A DNA stretch of 64,000 bases from contig NZ_LMPS01000001.1 of NCBI RefSeq assembly GCF_001424405.1, forward strand, positions 1,113,999 to 1,177,998, read 5' to 3'. Below are positions 24,178-33,615 of this stretch, one piece after another. A program made the translations under genes and the position numbers. How positions within the stretch are numbered: position 1 is the stretch's first letter; each line of letters opens with the position of its first letter. The notes under the pieces were generated by a model that saw only the letters and a list, made by a program, of their open reading frames with translations, ran no database searches and was not told the DNA's origin. This stretch comes from Dyadobacter sp. Leaf189. GTDB taxonomy: Bacteria; Bacteroidota; Bacteroidia; Cytophagales; Spirosomataceae.

Positions 24178-25560
24178 CTACCTTACAGCGCCTAAATACG
24201 TATAATAAGGCAATCCTTTATTAATCCTGTCCAGGTAAAGCGCCAGTTCTCTTGCGTGGTAATCGCCCCACATGCTCGACTCTCCATTCGGGATTTTTTG
24301 GCCTGCCGGGATGTTATCCCAGCCATTCGGGCGGTGGTAGATTGAGTGTAAAATCAATCCCTGGTGTGCTGGGTCTGTTGACAGGTAGGGTTCTGCAAAG
24401 AGTGAATCCGCTGCTGTGAGTCCTGCCTGCCAGTATTTTCCGCCTTCTTCCTGCTGGCCTTTGCTTTCCAGATATTTACCTAATCTCAATAAACCCTGCG
24501 CACCGATGGCGGCAGCTGAGCTGTCGATTGGTTCAAATTCATTGTAAGGATCCGAAGTGCGGCTGGTGTAATCGCCTAATTTATGGAGTTGCGGTGCGCC
24601 GGTATCCCAGTAAGGAATGCCATCTGCGGCTGTATTTTCAATGTAAAAATCACAGGTAGCTTTGGCTGCTTTGAGGTATATTCTTTCAATTTCCTCCCTG
24701 CCGCCTAGTGCTGCAAGTTCTTCGTTGTTGAAGCTTGAAAGCGATTCCAGCTGTTCGGCGAATCCGAGCATAGCCCATGCTAACCCGCGCGTCCAGGTAG
24801 TAAATCCGGAGAAACCCTGCTGTGAATTCGGGCAGCGGTAATTGCCGTCGTTGGTGTTGAAGACGCTTTCATGCGCAGTGCGGCCCCACAAATCATAACT
24901 GTCGCGGCCTTCGCCATAGTAAACTGCATAGTTGGCAGTAGCAATGGAGTGCAATGTGCCGCGTTCCAGCAGACTGGTTTTTACATCATTCTCACCCATT
25001 AAACTGTGGCCCATTAAATGCGAGACCATCAATGCACGAACCGAGCGGATCGTGTCGACGAATAGGGAATGGGGACCATTGAACGAATGAATAAAACCTT
25101 GTCCATTCTTAGTATTTGTCCAGCGTTTGGCTTGTACAGCTCCTGATATTTTCAGGGCAATTTCGTAGAAGTTGCGTTCCCATTCATTTTCAGGAATGCG
25201 CCCCTCATTCATCAATCTCAAAAGATTGCCGTAAGTACTTACATTATTAAATCCGTGATCATGAACACCGAAATGGCCCACGTGCGAAGCCATATATCCG
25301 ACTGTCTTCTTTTTAGCTGAATCCAGAAAAGCGGTATCGCCGGTAGCGTCAAACTGCAACACCTCAGCCCCGTATTGGAAACCCTGTGTCCATTCTGTCC
25401 AGCCTCTTAGCGTATATTTACCATTTACCGTAAATACCGGCGTGCCTTTCGAATTGTCATACTCCTTATTAATAAGGTTGATTTTCTCGGCGGAAACCTG
25501 CCAGAGTCGGTCCAGTTTGGATTGAAGTGATGCGGCGGTGAGGTCGTTCCTGATCTGCAT
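24178..25560 (-). CDS. glycoside hydrolase family 88 (unsaturated glucuronyl hydrolase)
   Basis: This (alpha/alpha)6-barrel hydrolase of 460 residues should release unsaturated uronic acid from oligosaccharides made by polysaccharide lyases. GH88 landmarks are RGWTEWTQGFQYGAEVLQF, GFNNVSTYGNLLRLMNEG, the SLFVDTIRSV segment with one catalytic Asp candidate, FTTWTRGLAWAMLGFAEQL and EPIDSSAAAIGAQGLLRLG. There is no signal peptide, so the substrate is taken up first. It is the promoter-proximal gene of the sugar-acid cluster. A hairpin repeat follows before the isomerase gene and may reduce read-through. Confidence 0.9.
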   Translation of the reverse strand: MQIRNDLTAASLQSKLDRLWQVSAEKINLINKEYDNSKGTPVFTVNGKYTLRGWTEWTQGFQYGAEVLQFDATGDTAFLDSAKKKTVGYMASHVGHFGVHDHGFNNVSTYGNLLRLMNEGRIPENEWERNFYEIALKISGAVQAKRWTNTKNGQGFIHSFNGPHSLFVDTIRSVRALMVSHLMGHSLMGENDVKTSLLERGTLHSIATANYAVYYGEGRDSYDLWGRTAHESVFNTNDGNYRCPNSQQGFSGFTTWTRGLAWAMLGFAEQLESLSSFNNEELAALGGREEIERIYLKAAKATCDFYIENTAADGIPYWDTGAPQLHKLGDYTSRTSDPYNEFEPIDSSAAAIGAQGLLRLGKYLESKGQQEEGGKYWQAGLTAADSLFAEPYLSTDPAHQGLILHSIYHRPNGWDNIPAGQKIPNGESSMWGDYHARELALYLDRINKGLPYYTYLGAVR

Positions 25561-25604
25561 AGTATCCTTATAGTATTATTTAGTATTTTCTTAATAGGAT
25601 AATA

Positions 25605-25635
25605 CAAAGATATTATGGCCAAAAAACCGGATCAA
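25605..25635 (-). promoter_or_regulatory. Bacteroidota-type promoter of the GH88 operon
   Basis: On the minus strand TATCTTTG (25612-25605) matches the TAnnTTTG -7 box, and a TTG at 25635-25633 lies 20 bp upstream. The ATG at 25560 leaves a leader of about 38 nt that contains repeated GTATTAT/ATAATAC half-sites, possibly bound by the adjacent AraC protein. Confidence 0.55.
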
Positions 25636-25647
25636 GGTACAAATCGG

Positions 25648-26574
25648 CTAATGGATGGTACTTTTCCGAACTTGCTCGCGGTATTCGTTTGGGGTAAGAC
25701 CTGTTTTCTTTTTGAAGATGCGGCTGAAATAGGAAGGGTCGTCGAGGTGAATGTGATAGGCTATCTCTTTACTGCTCAGGCCCGTAAAGACAAGTAGTCG
25801 CTTGGCTTCGAGCAGCAGTTTGTCCAGTATATATTCCTGAGAAGGTGTTCCGAGGTACTTTTTAGTGATTTTACTTAAATAGTCGGGAGAGACCGAAAGG
25901 GCATTGGCATATTGCTGAACTTCATGTATCTGCAGGAAATTTTTCTCCACCATTTCCTGAAACCGGCCAACCAGTTCGGGAATAGGCTGTGCTGCTGATT
26001 CTTCCGGCTGCGTATTTTGCTGACTTAGCAGCGCACATTTTTGTAAAAAAACACCGAGGTACCTGCCAATCAGCGCCTGATCTGCTTCATTGCTCAAATG
26101 ATCAGAAACCATATTTTCCAAAATATTATGGAAATACCGCTTCTCCGATTCTGATAACGTGATAATGGGCTGGCGGCGCGCTGGCTGGAAGAATGTATAC
26201 TGGGAAAGCGGCTGACTGACCGGATTATAAAATTGGTAGAAGTCCTCGGAAAAGGCAACTATAAAGCCTTGAAACGAACTGGAAAAAGTGAGCAAATGCA
26301 CCTGGCCCGGCGTAAGAAAATGCAGCCCTGCGCCGAATACGTTGTAGGAACGAAAATCAATCTCATGAAACCCCCGGCCTTCTTCCACAAATAATATCTC
26401 GTAGTAAGTGTGCCTGTGGGGCGTATCGGTTGGTAATGGAGTGATCGGGAGCGGAATAGCGAGCTCTTCATTGATCTCCACGCTGTTTTTGAAGCGGAAT
26501 ATTTTTAATGCAGAAACCTGACTGGGTGTTTTCGGCAGGGAATGAACCGGTATTGCGTCTGACACGGGAATCAT
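25648..26574 (-). CDS. AraC family transcriptional regulator with cupin-like sensor
   Basis: The N-terminal half reads as a cupin (TPHRHTYYEILFVEEGRGFHEID, FLTPGQVHLL) suited to binding a sugar or sugar acid. The C-terminus has the two AraC helix-turn-helix units, with NALSVSPDYLSKITKKYLGTPSQEYI and IAYHIHLDDPSYFSRIFKKKTGLTPNEYR. The gene lies immediately upstream of the GH88 operon promoter on the same strand, which makes it the likely activator of that operon. Confidence 0.92.
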   Translation of the reverse strand: MIPVSDAIPVHSLPKTPSQVSALKIFRFKNSVEINEELAIPLPITPLPTDTPHRHTYYEILFVEEGRGFHEIDFRSYNVFGAGLHFLTPGQVHLLTFSSSFQGFIVAFSEDFYQFYNPVSQPLSQYTFFQPARRQPIITLSESEKRYFHNILENMVSDHLSNEADQALIGRYLGVFLQKCALLSQQNTQPEESAAQPIPELVGRFQEMVEKNFLQIHEVQQYANALSVSPDYLSKITKKYLGTPSQEYILDKLLLEAKRLLVFTGLSSKEIAYHIHLDDPSYFSRIFKKKTGLTPNEYREQVRKSTIH

Positions 26575-26728
26575 AATCTACTTTTTCAGTTGCTACAATG
26601 TTTTAAGAAGCCGCAGAATCACTAAAACTACCAGCAGAGGGAGTTTTTTGAAATCGTTGGTGACGTTTTTATAATTTACTTTGTTGGTTATTGACACTAG
26701 TCTACAACCACAACCATTCCATTTCAAG

Positions 26729-28501
26729 GTGAACCAGGAAACCAAGAGCGGCCAAATATTCGATCTTCCTACATTAAGACGTCTATATGCATTCGTTCGC
26801 CCTTACCAGCGCCAGTTTTATTTATTGATAGGGATCATCCTGCTTAATGCCTTGCTAGCTCCTCTGACGCCGCTGCTCATTAAGTACACCATTGATACGC
26901 CCATTGCAAACGGCGATTTTCAGCAACTGACAATCATGCTGGTCGTGATGGTGGTTGTTACTATTTTTCAGGGAGTTGCGCAGTTTTGGAATACCTATAT
27001 GTCGGGCTGGCTTGGACAGTTTATCATCCGCGATATCAGAGTGCAGCTTTACCGGAAAATAATCGGATTAAGATTAAAGTTTTTTGACAATACCCCAATC
27101 GGCCGGCTCGTAACACGTACTATTTCCGATGTGGAAACACTTTCGAATGTATTCAGTGACGGAATGGCGGCAATTGCCGGGGATATCCTGCAATTGATAC
27201 TGATCATCGCCGTGATGTTTTATACCGACTGGAAGCTGTCGCTTATCAGCTTGTCGATGATCCCGCTCATGCTGATCTGTACCTATATATTCAAGGAGAA
27301 GATCAAGGACTCATTCAATGAAGTGCGTGCAGCGGTGTCTAACCTGAACTCGTTTGTGCAGGAGCACTTAACGGGAATGGGCATTGTGCAGATTTTCAGC
27401 AGCGAGGATATTGAGTATAAAAAATTCAGGGAGATCAATAAGGTGCACCGCAATGCGAATATCCGGTCTATCCTTTATTACTCCATTTACTTTCCGGTAG
27501 CTGATGTGATCGCAGCTGCGGGTACTGGTCTGGTAGTCTGGTACGGATCAAAACAGATACTGGATAGCGAAGTGACTTTCGGTACTGTTACCGCATTTGT
27601 GATGTTTATCAACCTTTTTTTCCGCCCGATCCGTCAGCTTGCCGACCGGTTCAATACTTTGCAAATGGGTATTGTGAGCACAGACCGTATTTTGAAAGTG
27701 CTCGACAGCGATGAATATACCTCCAACGAAGGCACTTATGATCCCCAGATGATAAAAGGTAATGTCGAATTCAAAAATGTCTGGTTTGCCTACAATGAGG
27801 AAGAATATGTTTTGAAGGATATTAATTTCAAAGTAAATGAAGGTGAGACCATCGCGCTTGTTGGCGCAACCGGTGCAGGGAAATCGTCTATCATCAATTT
27901 ATTAACCCGCTTTTACGACATCAACAAAGGGAATATTTATGTAGATGGCGTGGAGGTGCATGATTATGAACTGAATGCACTTCGCAGGAACATCGGCATT
28001 GTATTGCAGGATGTTTTTCTTTTCTCCGATACAATTGAAAACAATATCCGGCTCGGCGACTTTTCAATCACCCACGAAAGGATAGTGGAAGCTGCTAAAC
28101 TGGTGGGCGTGCACGATTTTATCGAGCGGCTGCCCGGCGGATACAGCTACAATGTAATGGAGCGTGGTGCAACACTATCCGTTGGTCAGCGCCAGTTAAT
28201 TTCATTTGTCCGCGCGATGGTACATGAGCCTAAGATTATTGTCTTGGATGAGGCAACCAGCTCGGTAGATAGCGAGACCGAAGAATTAATCCAGCACGCG
28301 ATTGAAACACTAATGAAAGGCCGCACCGCCATCGTTATCGCGCACAGGCTCTCAACGATTCAGGAAGCTAATAAAATTATTGTCGTAGATAAAGGACGCA
28401 TCGTCGAAGAAGGCAACCACGAGCAGCTACTGGAAAAAGAAGGAGCTTACGCGAATCTGTACCGGATGCAGTACAAGGAAGTATTAAAGATCGGGGCGTA
28501 G
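26729..28501 (+). CDS. ABC transporter, fused permease/ATPase (MsbA/multidrug exporter type)
   Basis: This half-transporter has a six-helix membrane domain (first ~310 residues) and a nucleotide-binding domain with Walker A GATGAGKSS, the Q-loop VLQDVFLF, signature LSVGQRQLI, Walker B IIVLDEATSSVD and the H-loop AHRLST. It exports lipids or drugs from the inner membrane as a homodimer. There is no ATG near the start. I prefer the GTG at 26729, because the TTG at 26681 coincides with a possible -7 box (TTACTTTG), but the longer form cannot be excluded. The gene is convergent with the PBP1A gene. Confidence 0.93.
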   Translation: MNQETKSGQIFDLPTLRRLYAFVRPYQRQFYLLIGIILLNALLAPLTPLLIKYTIDTPIANGDFQQLTIMLVVMVVVTIFQGVAQFWNTYMSGWLGQFIIRDIRVQLYRKIIGLRLKFFDNTPIGRLVTRTISDVETLSNVFSDGMAAIAGDILQLILIIAVMFYTDWKLSLISLSMIPLMLICTYIFKEKIKDSFNEVRAAVSNLNSFVQEHLTGMGIVQIFSSEDIEYKKFREINKVHRNANIRSILYYSIYFPVADVIAAAGTGLVVWYGSKQILDSEVTFGTVTAFVMFINLFFRPIRQLADRFNTLQMGIVSTDRILKVLDSDEYTSNEGTYDPQMIKGNVEFKNVWFAYNEEEYVLKDINFKVNEGETIALVGATGAGKSSIINLLTRFYDINKGNIYVDGVEVHDYELNALRRNIGIVLQDVFLFSDTIENNIRLGDFSITHERIVEAAKLVGVHDFIERLPGGYSYNVMERGATLSVGQRQLISFVRAMVHEPKIIVLDEATSSVDSETEELIQHAIETLMKGRTAIVIAHRLSTIQEANKIIVVDKGRIVEEGNHEQLLEKEGAYANLYRMQYKEVLKIGA

Positions 28502-28546
28502 AATTAGGCTTTCCATAGCCTTCGGCTTCTTCCTTATCGCCCATTT

Positions 28547-28615
28547 TTGTCACCCTGAGCGCAGTCGAAGGGCGGGCGTTATCGCTCCTCCCTTCGACTG
28601 CGCTCAGGGTGACAA
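28547..28615. repeat. perfect hairpin repeat between convergent genes
   Basis: Two perfectly complementary 26-nt arms (28547-28572 and 28590-28615) enclose a 17-nt loop. The arm begins TTGTCACCCTGAGCGCAGTC and is identical to the intact arm of the repeat at 24141-24169. Sitting between the convergent ABC exporter and PBP1A genes, it can end transcription from both sides. Confidence 0.85.
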
Positions 28616-28628
28616 CGTTTAAAATCAG

Positions 28629-31175
28629 CTAGTTCCTCCCTCCCGTATCCAGTGGAATAGGTGGCGGGCCGATTAAAAATTCATCTTCTGCGCTTCTTCC
28701 GGCAGGCGTGCTATCGCCTTCAATGCCCAGCGAATCAATTGAACTTGGCAGGTACAGGGTAGGGCAGTTGTAGTTTTTGGTAATCTTGAAGCTCGGTTTC
28801 GAGAATGGGCCGGGTTCATAGCCGATCGATTTATCTCGGTATACCTTCTCTAAAAAGCTTCCTACAATCGGTAACGCAGTTTTAGCTCCTTCTCCCAGGT
28901 TTGTTGTACGGAAGTGGATACTGCGATCGTCACCACCCACCCAGGCGCCTACTACCAGGTCGCGCGTAATGCACATAAACCAGCCGTCGGAGTTATTGGA
29001 TGTAGTTCCTGTTTTGCCGCCCAGTTCGTTTCCGTTACGGGTTACATCAAATTTCCAGCGAATGCTGCCGGAAGTACCTCCCGGCTCTTCCACTCCGGCT
29101 TTCAGCATTTGAACCATCAGGAATGCGGATTCCGGCCGGATTGCCTCTCGGTGCTCTGCCTGGAATTCTTCAATCACTTTCCCGTTGCTGTCTTCAATTT
29201 TCGTTACTAAAATGGGCTGTGTGTAGGTTCCGTTATTTACAAAAACACTGTAAGCGGCTACCATATCGTAAAGCGAAACATCAAATGGACCCAAACCAAT
29301 AGAAGGTAATCCTTTAAGCGGCGTAGTAATACCCATTTTCTTGGCGTATCTGGCCACATTATCCGCGCCAACCTGGTCCGTAAGCTCTGCTGTAACCGAA
29401 TTGATTGACTGTGCCAGGGCGCGCCGCAATGTCATGCTTGCATAGGAAAAGGTACCCGTTGCATTGCGCGGTCTCCATTCCTTTTGCTCGCCGTCTTCCA
29501 TATAAATCTTCTCAAACGGCTTATCTACAATCTGATCACAGGGGGTCATATTGTAAGTAGTATCATCAATCGCCGTTGTATAAACGAAGGATTTGAATGT
29601 CGATCCCGGCTGCCTTTTGCCTTGCTTTACCGCATCGTATTTGAAGTAATTATAATCCAAACCACCCACCCAGGCTTTGATCTGGCCGCTCTGCGGGTTC
29701 ATAGCCATCATACCTGCGCGCAAAATCCGCTTGTAGTAATCCAGCGAATCCATTGAACTCCAGTATTTCTTCATCTCACCACTGTTTTTCCAGTCGTAGA
29801 CTGTCATGGTGTCTTTTTTATTCAGGTAATAATTGACGCTGTCCGGATTGTTCGGAAATTTGGCGGCAAGCGATTTGTATTTGCTGGTCCGTTTTACCAC
29901 GTTTTGAAGAAAGTCAGTGATTTCCTTGCCTTGTTCGTCTACCCATGGATTCTGGTTTCGCCAGTGATCTTCAAACACGCGTTGCAGCTGCTTCATCTTC
30001 TGCGTCATCGCTTCTTCGGCTTTTTCCTGCATCCGAGAGTCGATCGTCGTATAGATTTTCAGTCCATCGGTATAAAGGTCATAACCATTTTCGTCACCCC
30101 ACTTTTTAACAAAATCAACAACTGCATTCTTGAAGTAATTGGCATTGCCGTCGTATGGTGTTTCGAACTTGGTTTTTAGCTCAATAGGTAGCGCGCTGAT
30201 CGAATCCGCTGCTTTGGCGCTGATGTACCCGTATTTCTCCATTTGCGCAATTACCACATTCCGGCGTTCAAGCGACCGCTTCATGTTGCGGATCGGGTTG
30301 TAGGTGGTAGTCGCCTTTTGCAAACCCACCAAAACCGCCGATTCCTGCACATTGAGGCTGTCGGGCGATTTACTGAAATACGACTTCGCTGCCGTATTGA
30401 TCCCGTAAGTATTGTTACCGTAATCAACCGTGTTGAAATACATGGTCAGGATTTCTTCTTTGGTAAAGTTCCTTTCCAGCTTAATGGCAGTCAGCCATTC
30501 TTTTGTTTTATAAATTAAAATGCTGAAACCGGGAATGTAGCTTAGCACTCCGCGTGCACCCGATTTTCTTGTTTTAAATAATTTCTTTGCAAGCTGTTGT
30601 GTGATAGTACTGCCTCCCCCACGATCCGTCGCGCCGGTTACAATGCCCATTGCCACGCTCGCCATTGCTTTATAGTCGATTCCCGAATGTTTGTAAAAAC
30701 GTACATCTTCGGTCGCGATCAAAGCTTTTACCAGGTTCGGAGAGATCATTTTGAATGTTACCGGAGTCCGGTTTTCGGTATAAAACTTACCGATCATTAC
30801 TCCGTCTGCTGTGTATATCTCCGAGGACTGGGCAACTTTTGGATTTTGTAGATCTTCAACGCTCGGCATACTTCCCATCAGCCACAGGAAATTGGTTTCC
30901 ACACAAAAAATGTAAAGTGCAAATGTCAGAAACCCGTAAGCAAAGGTTTTCCAGATAAACATGATCGGCCGGTAAAAACGGGAATTGGTATCCACATTGT
31001 TTTCCCACCAGCGGCGCAGGGATCTTTTGTTTTGACGATAGGAATGGAACAGGTTATCAGCGCGTTTTTTGCCGGTAACCAATGAAGTAAGCTTGTATGC
31101 GATACGGTTGATGAGTGTGGCAATGAATCTGAAGACTGCCTTTATTTTGTTAAAAAACGATCGGATAACTTGCAT
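28629..31175 (-). CDS. penicillin-binding protein 1A (bifunctional transglycosylase/transpeptidase)
   Basis: This class A PBP polymerises and cross-links peptidoglycan. After a cytoplasmic tail of about 65 residues comes one membrane anchor (YGFLTFALYIFCVETNFLWL). The GT51 domain has EDVRFYKHSGID and GGSTITQQLAKKLF. The transpeptidase domain has the active-site serine in PGSTFKSF, SIN in LAQSINSVTAEL and KTGTTSNN. I start at the ATG at 31175; the TTG one codon upstream is less likely. The length of 848 residues is usual for Bacteroidota PBP1A. Confidence 0.95.
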   Translation of the reverse strand: MQVIRSFFNKIKAVFRFIATLINRIAYKLTSLVTGKKRADNLFHSYRQNKRSLRRWWENNVDTNSRFYRPIMFIWKTFAYGFLTFALYIFCVETNFLWLMGSMPSVEDLQNPKVAQSSEIYTADGVMIGKFYTENRTPVTFKMISPNLVKALIATEDVRFYKHSGIDYKAMASVAMGIVTGATDRGGGSTITQQLAKKLFKTRKSGARGVLSYIPGFSILIYKTKEWLTAIKLERNFTKEEILTMYFNTVDYGNNTYGINTAAKSYFSKSPDSLNVQESAVLVGLQKATTTYNPIRNMKRSLERRNVVIAQMEKYGYISAKAADSISALPIELKTKFETPYDGNANYFKNAVVDFVKKWGDENGYDLYTDGLKIYTTIDSRMQEKAEEAMTQKMKQLQRVFEDHWRNQNPWVDEQGKEITDFLQNVVKRTSKYKSLAAKFPNNPDSVNYYLNKKDTMTVYDWKNSGEMKKYWSSMDSLDYYKRILRAGMMAMNPQSGQIKAWVGGLDYNYFKYDAVKQGKRQPGSTFKSFVYTTAIDDTTYNMTPCDQIVDKPFEKIYMEDGEQKEWRPRNATGTFSYASMTLRRALAQSINSVTAELTDQVGADNVARYAKKMGITTPLKGLPSIGLGPFDVSLYDMVAAYSVFVNNGTYTQPILVTKIEDSNGKVIEEFQAEHREAIRPESAFLMVQMLKAGVEEPGGTSGSIRWKFDVTRNGNELGGKTGTTSNNSDGWFMCITRDLVVGAWVGGDDRSIHFRTTNLGEGAKTALPIVGSFLEKVYRDKSIGYEPGPFSKPSFKITKNYNCPTLYLPSSIDSLGIEGDSTPAGRSAEDEFLIGPPPIPLDTGGRN

Positions 31176-31210
31176 CAAACGTTATGGTTCGTAAGAATTC
31201 AAAGATAAGA

Positions 31211-31242
31211 AAAGCCGGACATTTATGATTGTGTCCGGCTTT
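31211..31242. terminator. bidirectional-looking terminator downstream of msrB
   Basis: An 11-bp perfect stem (31211-31221 with 31232-31242, arm AAAGCCGGACA) has a 10-nt loop. It lies 11 bp after the msrB stop and ends that minus-strand transcript before PBP1A. Confidence 0.75.
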
Positions 31243-31252
31243 TACGATTATA

Positions 31253-31648
31253 CTATTCGGCTTTATTGAATTTCAAAGCAGCGCCATTCATGCAGTATCT
31301 GAGTCCTGTTGGCTTTGGACCGTCATTGAAAACGTGCCCCAAATGTCCCCCGCAGGTTCTGCAAACTACTTCAGTCCGGATCATACCGTGACTTTTATCG
31401 ACGATTTCCTCCACACTCTCCTTTGCAACCGGCTGAAAAAAGCTCGGCCAGCCCGAACCTGATTCATATTTCGTTTCGGAGCTGAACAACGGGGTGCCAC
31501 AAGCTGCACACACGTAGGTACCCTCTTCCTTGTTATCATTATAGGGATGTGAAAATGGGCGCTCAGTCCCTTTTTCAAACAGCACAAAACACTGTTGTCC
31601 AGTTAGTTCCTGCTGCCATTCTTCTTTTGTTTTCTGTACTTCTCTCAT
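31253..31648 (-). CDS. msrB: peptide-methionine (R)-S-oxide reductase
   Basis: MsrB repairs oxidised methionine (R-sulfoxide) in proteins. Two CxxC pairs (CAACGTPLF and [16 protein letters not shown]) bind structural zinc, and the catalytic cysteine lies in [10 protein letters not shown] near the C-terminus. The start at 31648 ([13 protein letters not shown]) fits the family; the longer frame adds 16 residues without homology. There is no signal peptide, so it is cytoplasmic. The upstream DUF5723 gene is 71 bp away on the same strand. Confidence 0.95.
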   Translation of the reverse strand: MREVQKTKEEWQQELTGQQCFVLFEKGTERPFSHPYNDNKEEGTYVCAACGTPLFSSETKYESGSGWPSFFQPVAKESVEEIVDKSHGMIRTEVVCRTCGGHLGHVFNDGPKPTGLRYCMNGAALKFNKAE

Positions 31649-31719
31649 TTTATCCGGATTTGAAGATATGTTACGTTTAGAAAAATTGTACCACATTATA
31701 CGTAACGCAAGACAGCCCT

Positions 31720-33267
31720 TTATCGTTTAGAAAAAATGCGTCTGATCCATGAATCTTCGCGTGGCCAGCACTGGTTGGGCGACTCGGGCGGGCGGCGGAA
31801 AAGGCCGGCCGATATCCCGAAATAAAGATTAAATGCTTTTGGATTGCCAATGTTCAACAGTCCTGTCAAATGATCGGTGCCAATCCACAAAGGTCCCGCG
31901 CGTCCAGCCAGCCCGATTGCCGGTGATCTGTACCGGTTCATCAAAGATACAGGTACAGACAATTCATACCATTTATGCTCAATGCGCGGTGTTACCGCAA
32001 GAAAAGATTCTGCTTTCATACCGAATGCACCCTGACTGATCAGGTTCTGTACCCACAATCCGCTCACATAAATTTTTGATTGAACATGGTAATCAACACT
32101 CGCCTGAAACGCCATTGGCAACACCGACTTGAAGTTAGGCGCCATTGTAGGTCCTCCGTCCAGCGATGAATTGATCGCATTAAACAGTCCCTCGGACCCC
32201 TGCAGTTTCTGGAAAGAGTTAAAACGGAATTCCTTGTCCCTGGTGTGGGTTTCCTGTTGCAGCAAATAAGCCGGATTTTTGAAATGGACCCGCCCAATAT
32301 CGGTCAGCGAAACTGCGACGCGGTACAAATACTTATTCTTGGAAGCATCACGTTTTCGCTCACCACGTTCTGTATAAGAGTATTTGTTGATATCCGGCCG
32401 GTATTCGTATACGGCGCCGATATCAAAGCCCCACCCGCTTCCCGGAGGCGCACCGCCTAGCAGCCAGGCCGGTGAAGGTTTGATATTCTGGAAACCTTCA
32501 TCCCGGGTAATCGCATACTTTACATTGATCTGCTGCACATTGATATACTGGCGGCGGTTTTCGTAAGCTTCGTCGGGCAGGATATTGTAAGTCGAATTGT
32601 CAATGATCGCATGTGCATTGTACAGTCCTATCAGTCTTTTTACGGTAAAACCAACTTTGAGGAACTCCGTTTCGTTATCCACCACAATGCCGCCCAGCGT
32701 CAATGCAATTTCTCCCAATGCATTAAAGTGTAACTGGCCTGACTGGTTCTCGAATGTGCTCCCCTGAAGTTCTTTCATCTGCGCGGTTTTGCTGATCAGT
32801 CGGGCAAGTGGCTCGGTGAGCTGGGTCGTATTCAGTATGTACCGTGCCCTCGTTGATATACCCACGCCCATTTTACCTTTCAGCAAATTGAACATCACAG
32901 ACGGCAGCCGCGTATCTCCGCCTGCGTTCAGATATTTGTAATTACCGTTAAGCTTTTCCTTCAAATAGGAGCGCGGGAACATGAGAACACCGCGTTCATT
33001 CCTGTATTGATCCGGCACTGAGTTAGTCATCAGGGAAAGGAAGGAAAATGGCGCATCGTACTTGACGTGGTTGTTACCTGTATAAAACTGGGTACCTACC
33101 AGGTTCACGTGGATAGCATAGCGGCTATCGGCGACAAAGGCAGGATTATGGTACAATGCATTGGTACCCGCGTAATTTCCCATCGCAACGCCAGGCAAGT
33201 GCTGGGCCGATCCATTCAATGCTATCCCAAGGAAAATAAAGGATGCGAGTATCAGACTTTTGGGCAT
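31720..33267 (-). CDS. DUF5723 family outer-membrane protein
   Basis: The protein has a signal peptide ([20 protein letters not shown], cleaved near SAQ) and about 490 residues of beta-strand-rich sequence with many aromatic residues, typical of a beta-barrel. The DUF5723 pattern includes [19 protein letters not shown] near the start and [16 protein letters not shown] in the middle. The start at 33267 is the ATG two codons after a GTG. The last 30 residues ([19 protein letters not shown]) are basic and unlike a barrel end. No function is known; it is a Bacteroidota-specific envelope protein. Confidence 0.85.
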   Translation of the reverse strand: MPKSLILASFIFLGIALNGSAQHLPGVAMGNYAGTNALYHNPAFVADSRYAIHVNLVGTQFYTGNNHVKYDAPFSFLSLMTNSVPDQYRNERGVLMFPRSYLKEKLNGNYKYLNAGGDTRLPSVMFNLLKGKMGVGISTRARYILNTTQLTEPLARLISKTAQMKELQGSTFENQSGQLHFNALGEIALTLGGIVVDNETEFLKVGFTVKRLIGLYNAHAIIDNSTYNILPDEAYENRRQYINVQQINVKYAITRDEGFQNIKPSPAWLLGGAPPGSGWGFDIGAVYEYRPDINKYSYTERGERKRDASKNKYLYRVAVSLTDIGRVHFKNPAYLLQQETHTRDKEFRFNSFQKLQGSEGLFNAINSSLDGGPTMAPNFKSVLPMAFQASVDYHVQSKIYVSGLWVQNLISQGAFGMKAESFLAVTPRIEHKWYELSVPVSLMNRYRSPAIGLAGRAGPLWIGTDHLTGLLNIGNPKAFNLYFGISAGLFRRPPESPNQCWPREDSWIRRIFSKR

Positions 33268-33615
33268 AGTCACTAGAAAACGTTGAATCGGCGAATTTTA
33301 TATTCGTGTGCAAAGAAAAGCGGAACTGCACGGAGTTGCAACGAATGTTCTGCGATTCAGAATATTTAATCTTGCGTCAGCGGCATGATTTTAATGCGCT
33401 CCAAATCGAACAGAAGTGCTGAATATGCTATTATCCCAAGAAAAAATGTGCGCGCTTTTATAAAATAGTCTGAAAAAGGATGAAGGCTTGTGTTTGCCGT
33501 TTTAAGCAATTAGGTACGATCAGGAAGTGAATTCCAGATTGTTTTGTTAATTAAAACATAGACCATATATTGTTTTGTTAAAAACGGATATAGGCTTTTT
33601 CAAATTTTGTATTGT
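33268..33615. other. divergent intergenic region, no gene
   Basis: This 348-bp AT-rich spacer separates the divergent DUF5723 and ATP-grasp genes and must hold both promoters. No open frame in it has protein-like features. The only clear structure is the ATTGTTTTGTTAA direct repeat listed separately. Confidence 0.6.
33538..33581. repeat. 13-bp direct repeat upstream of the ATP-grasp gene
   Basis: ATTGTTTTGTTAA occurs at 33538-33550 and 33569-33581, 31 bp apart start to start (about three helical turns). The first copy also forms a small dyad (TGTTTT/AAAACA). It may be a regulator site. Confidence 0.4.
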
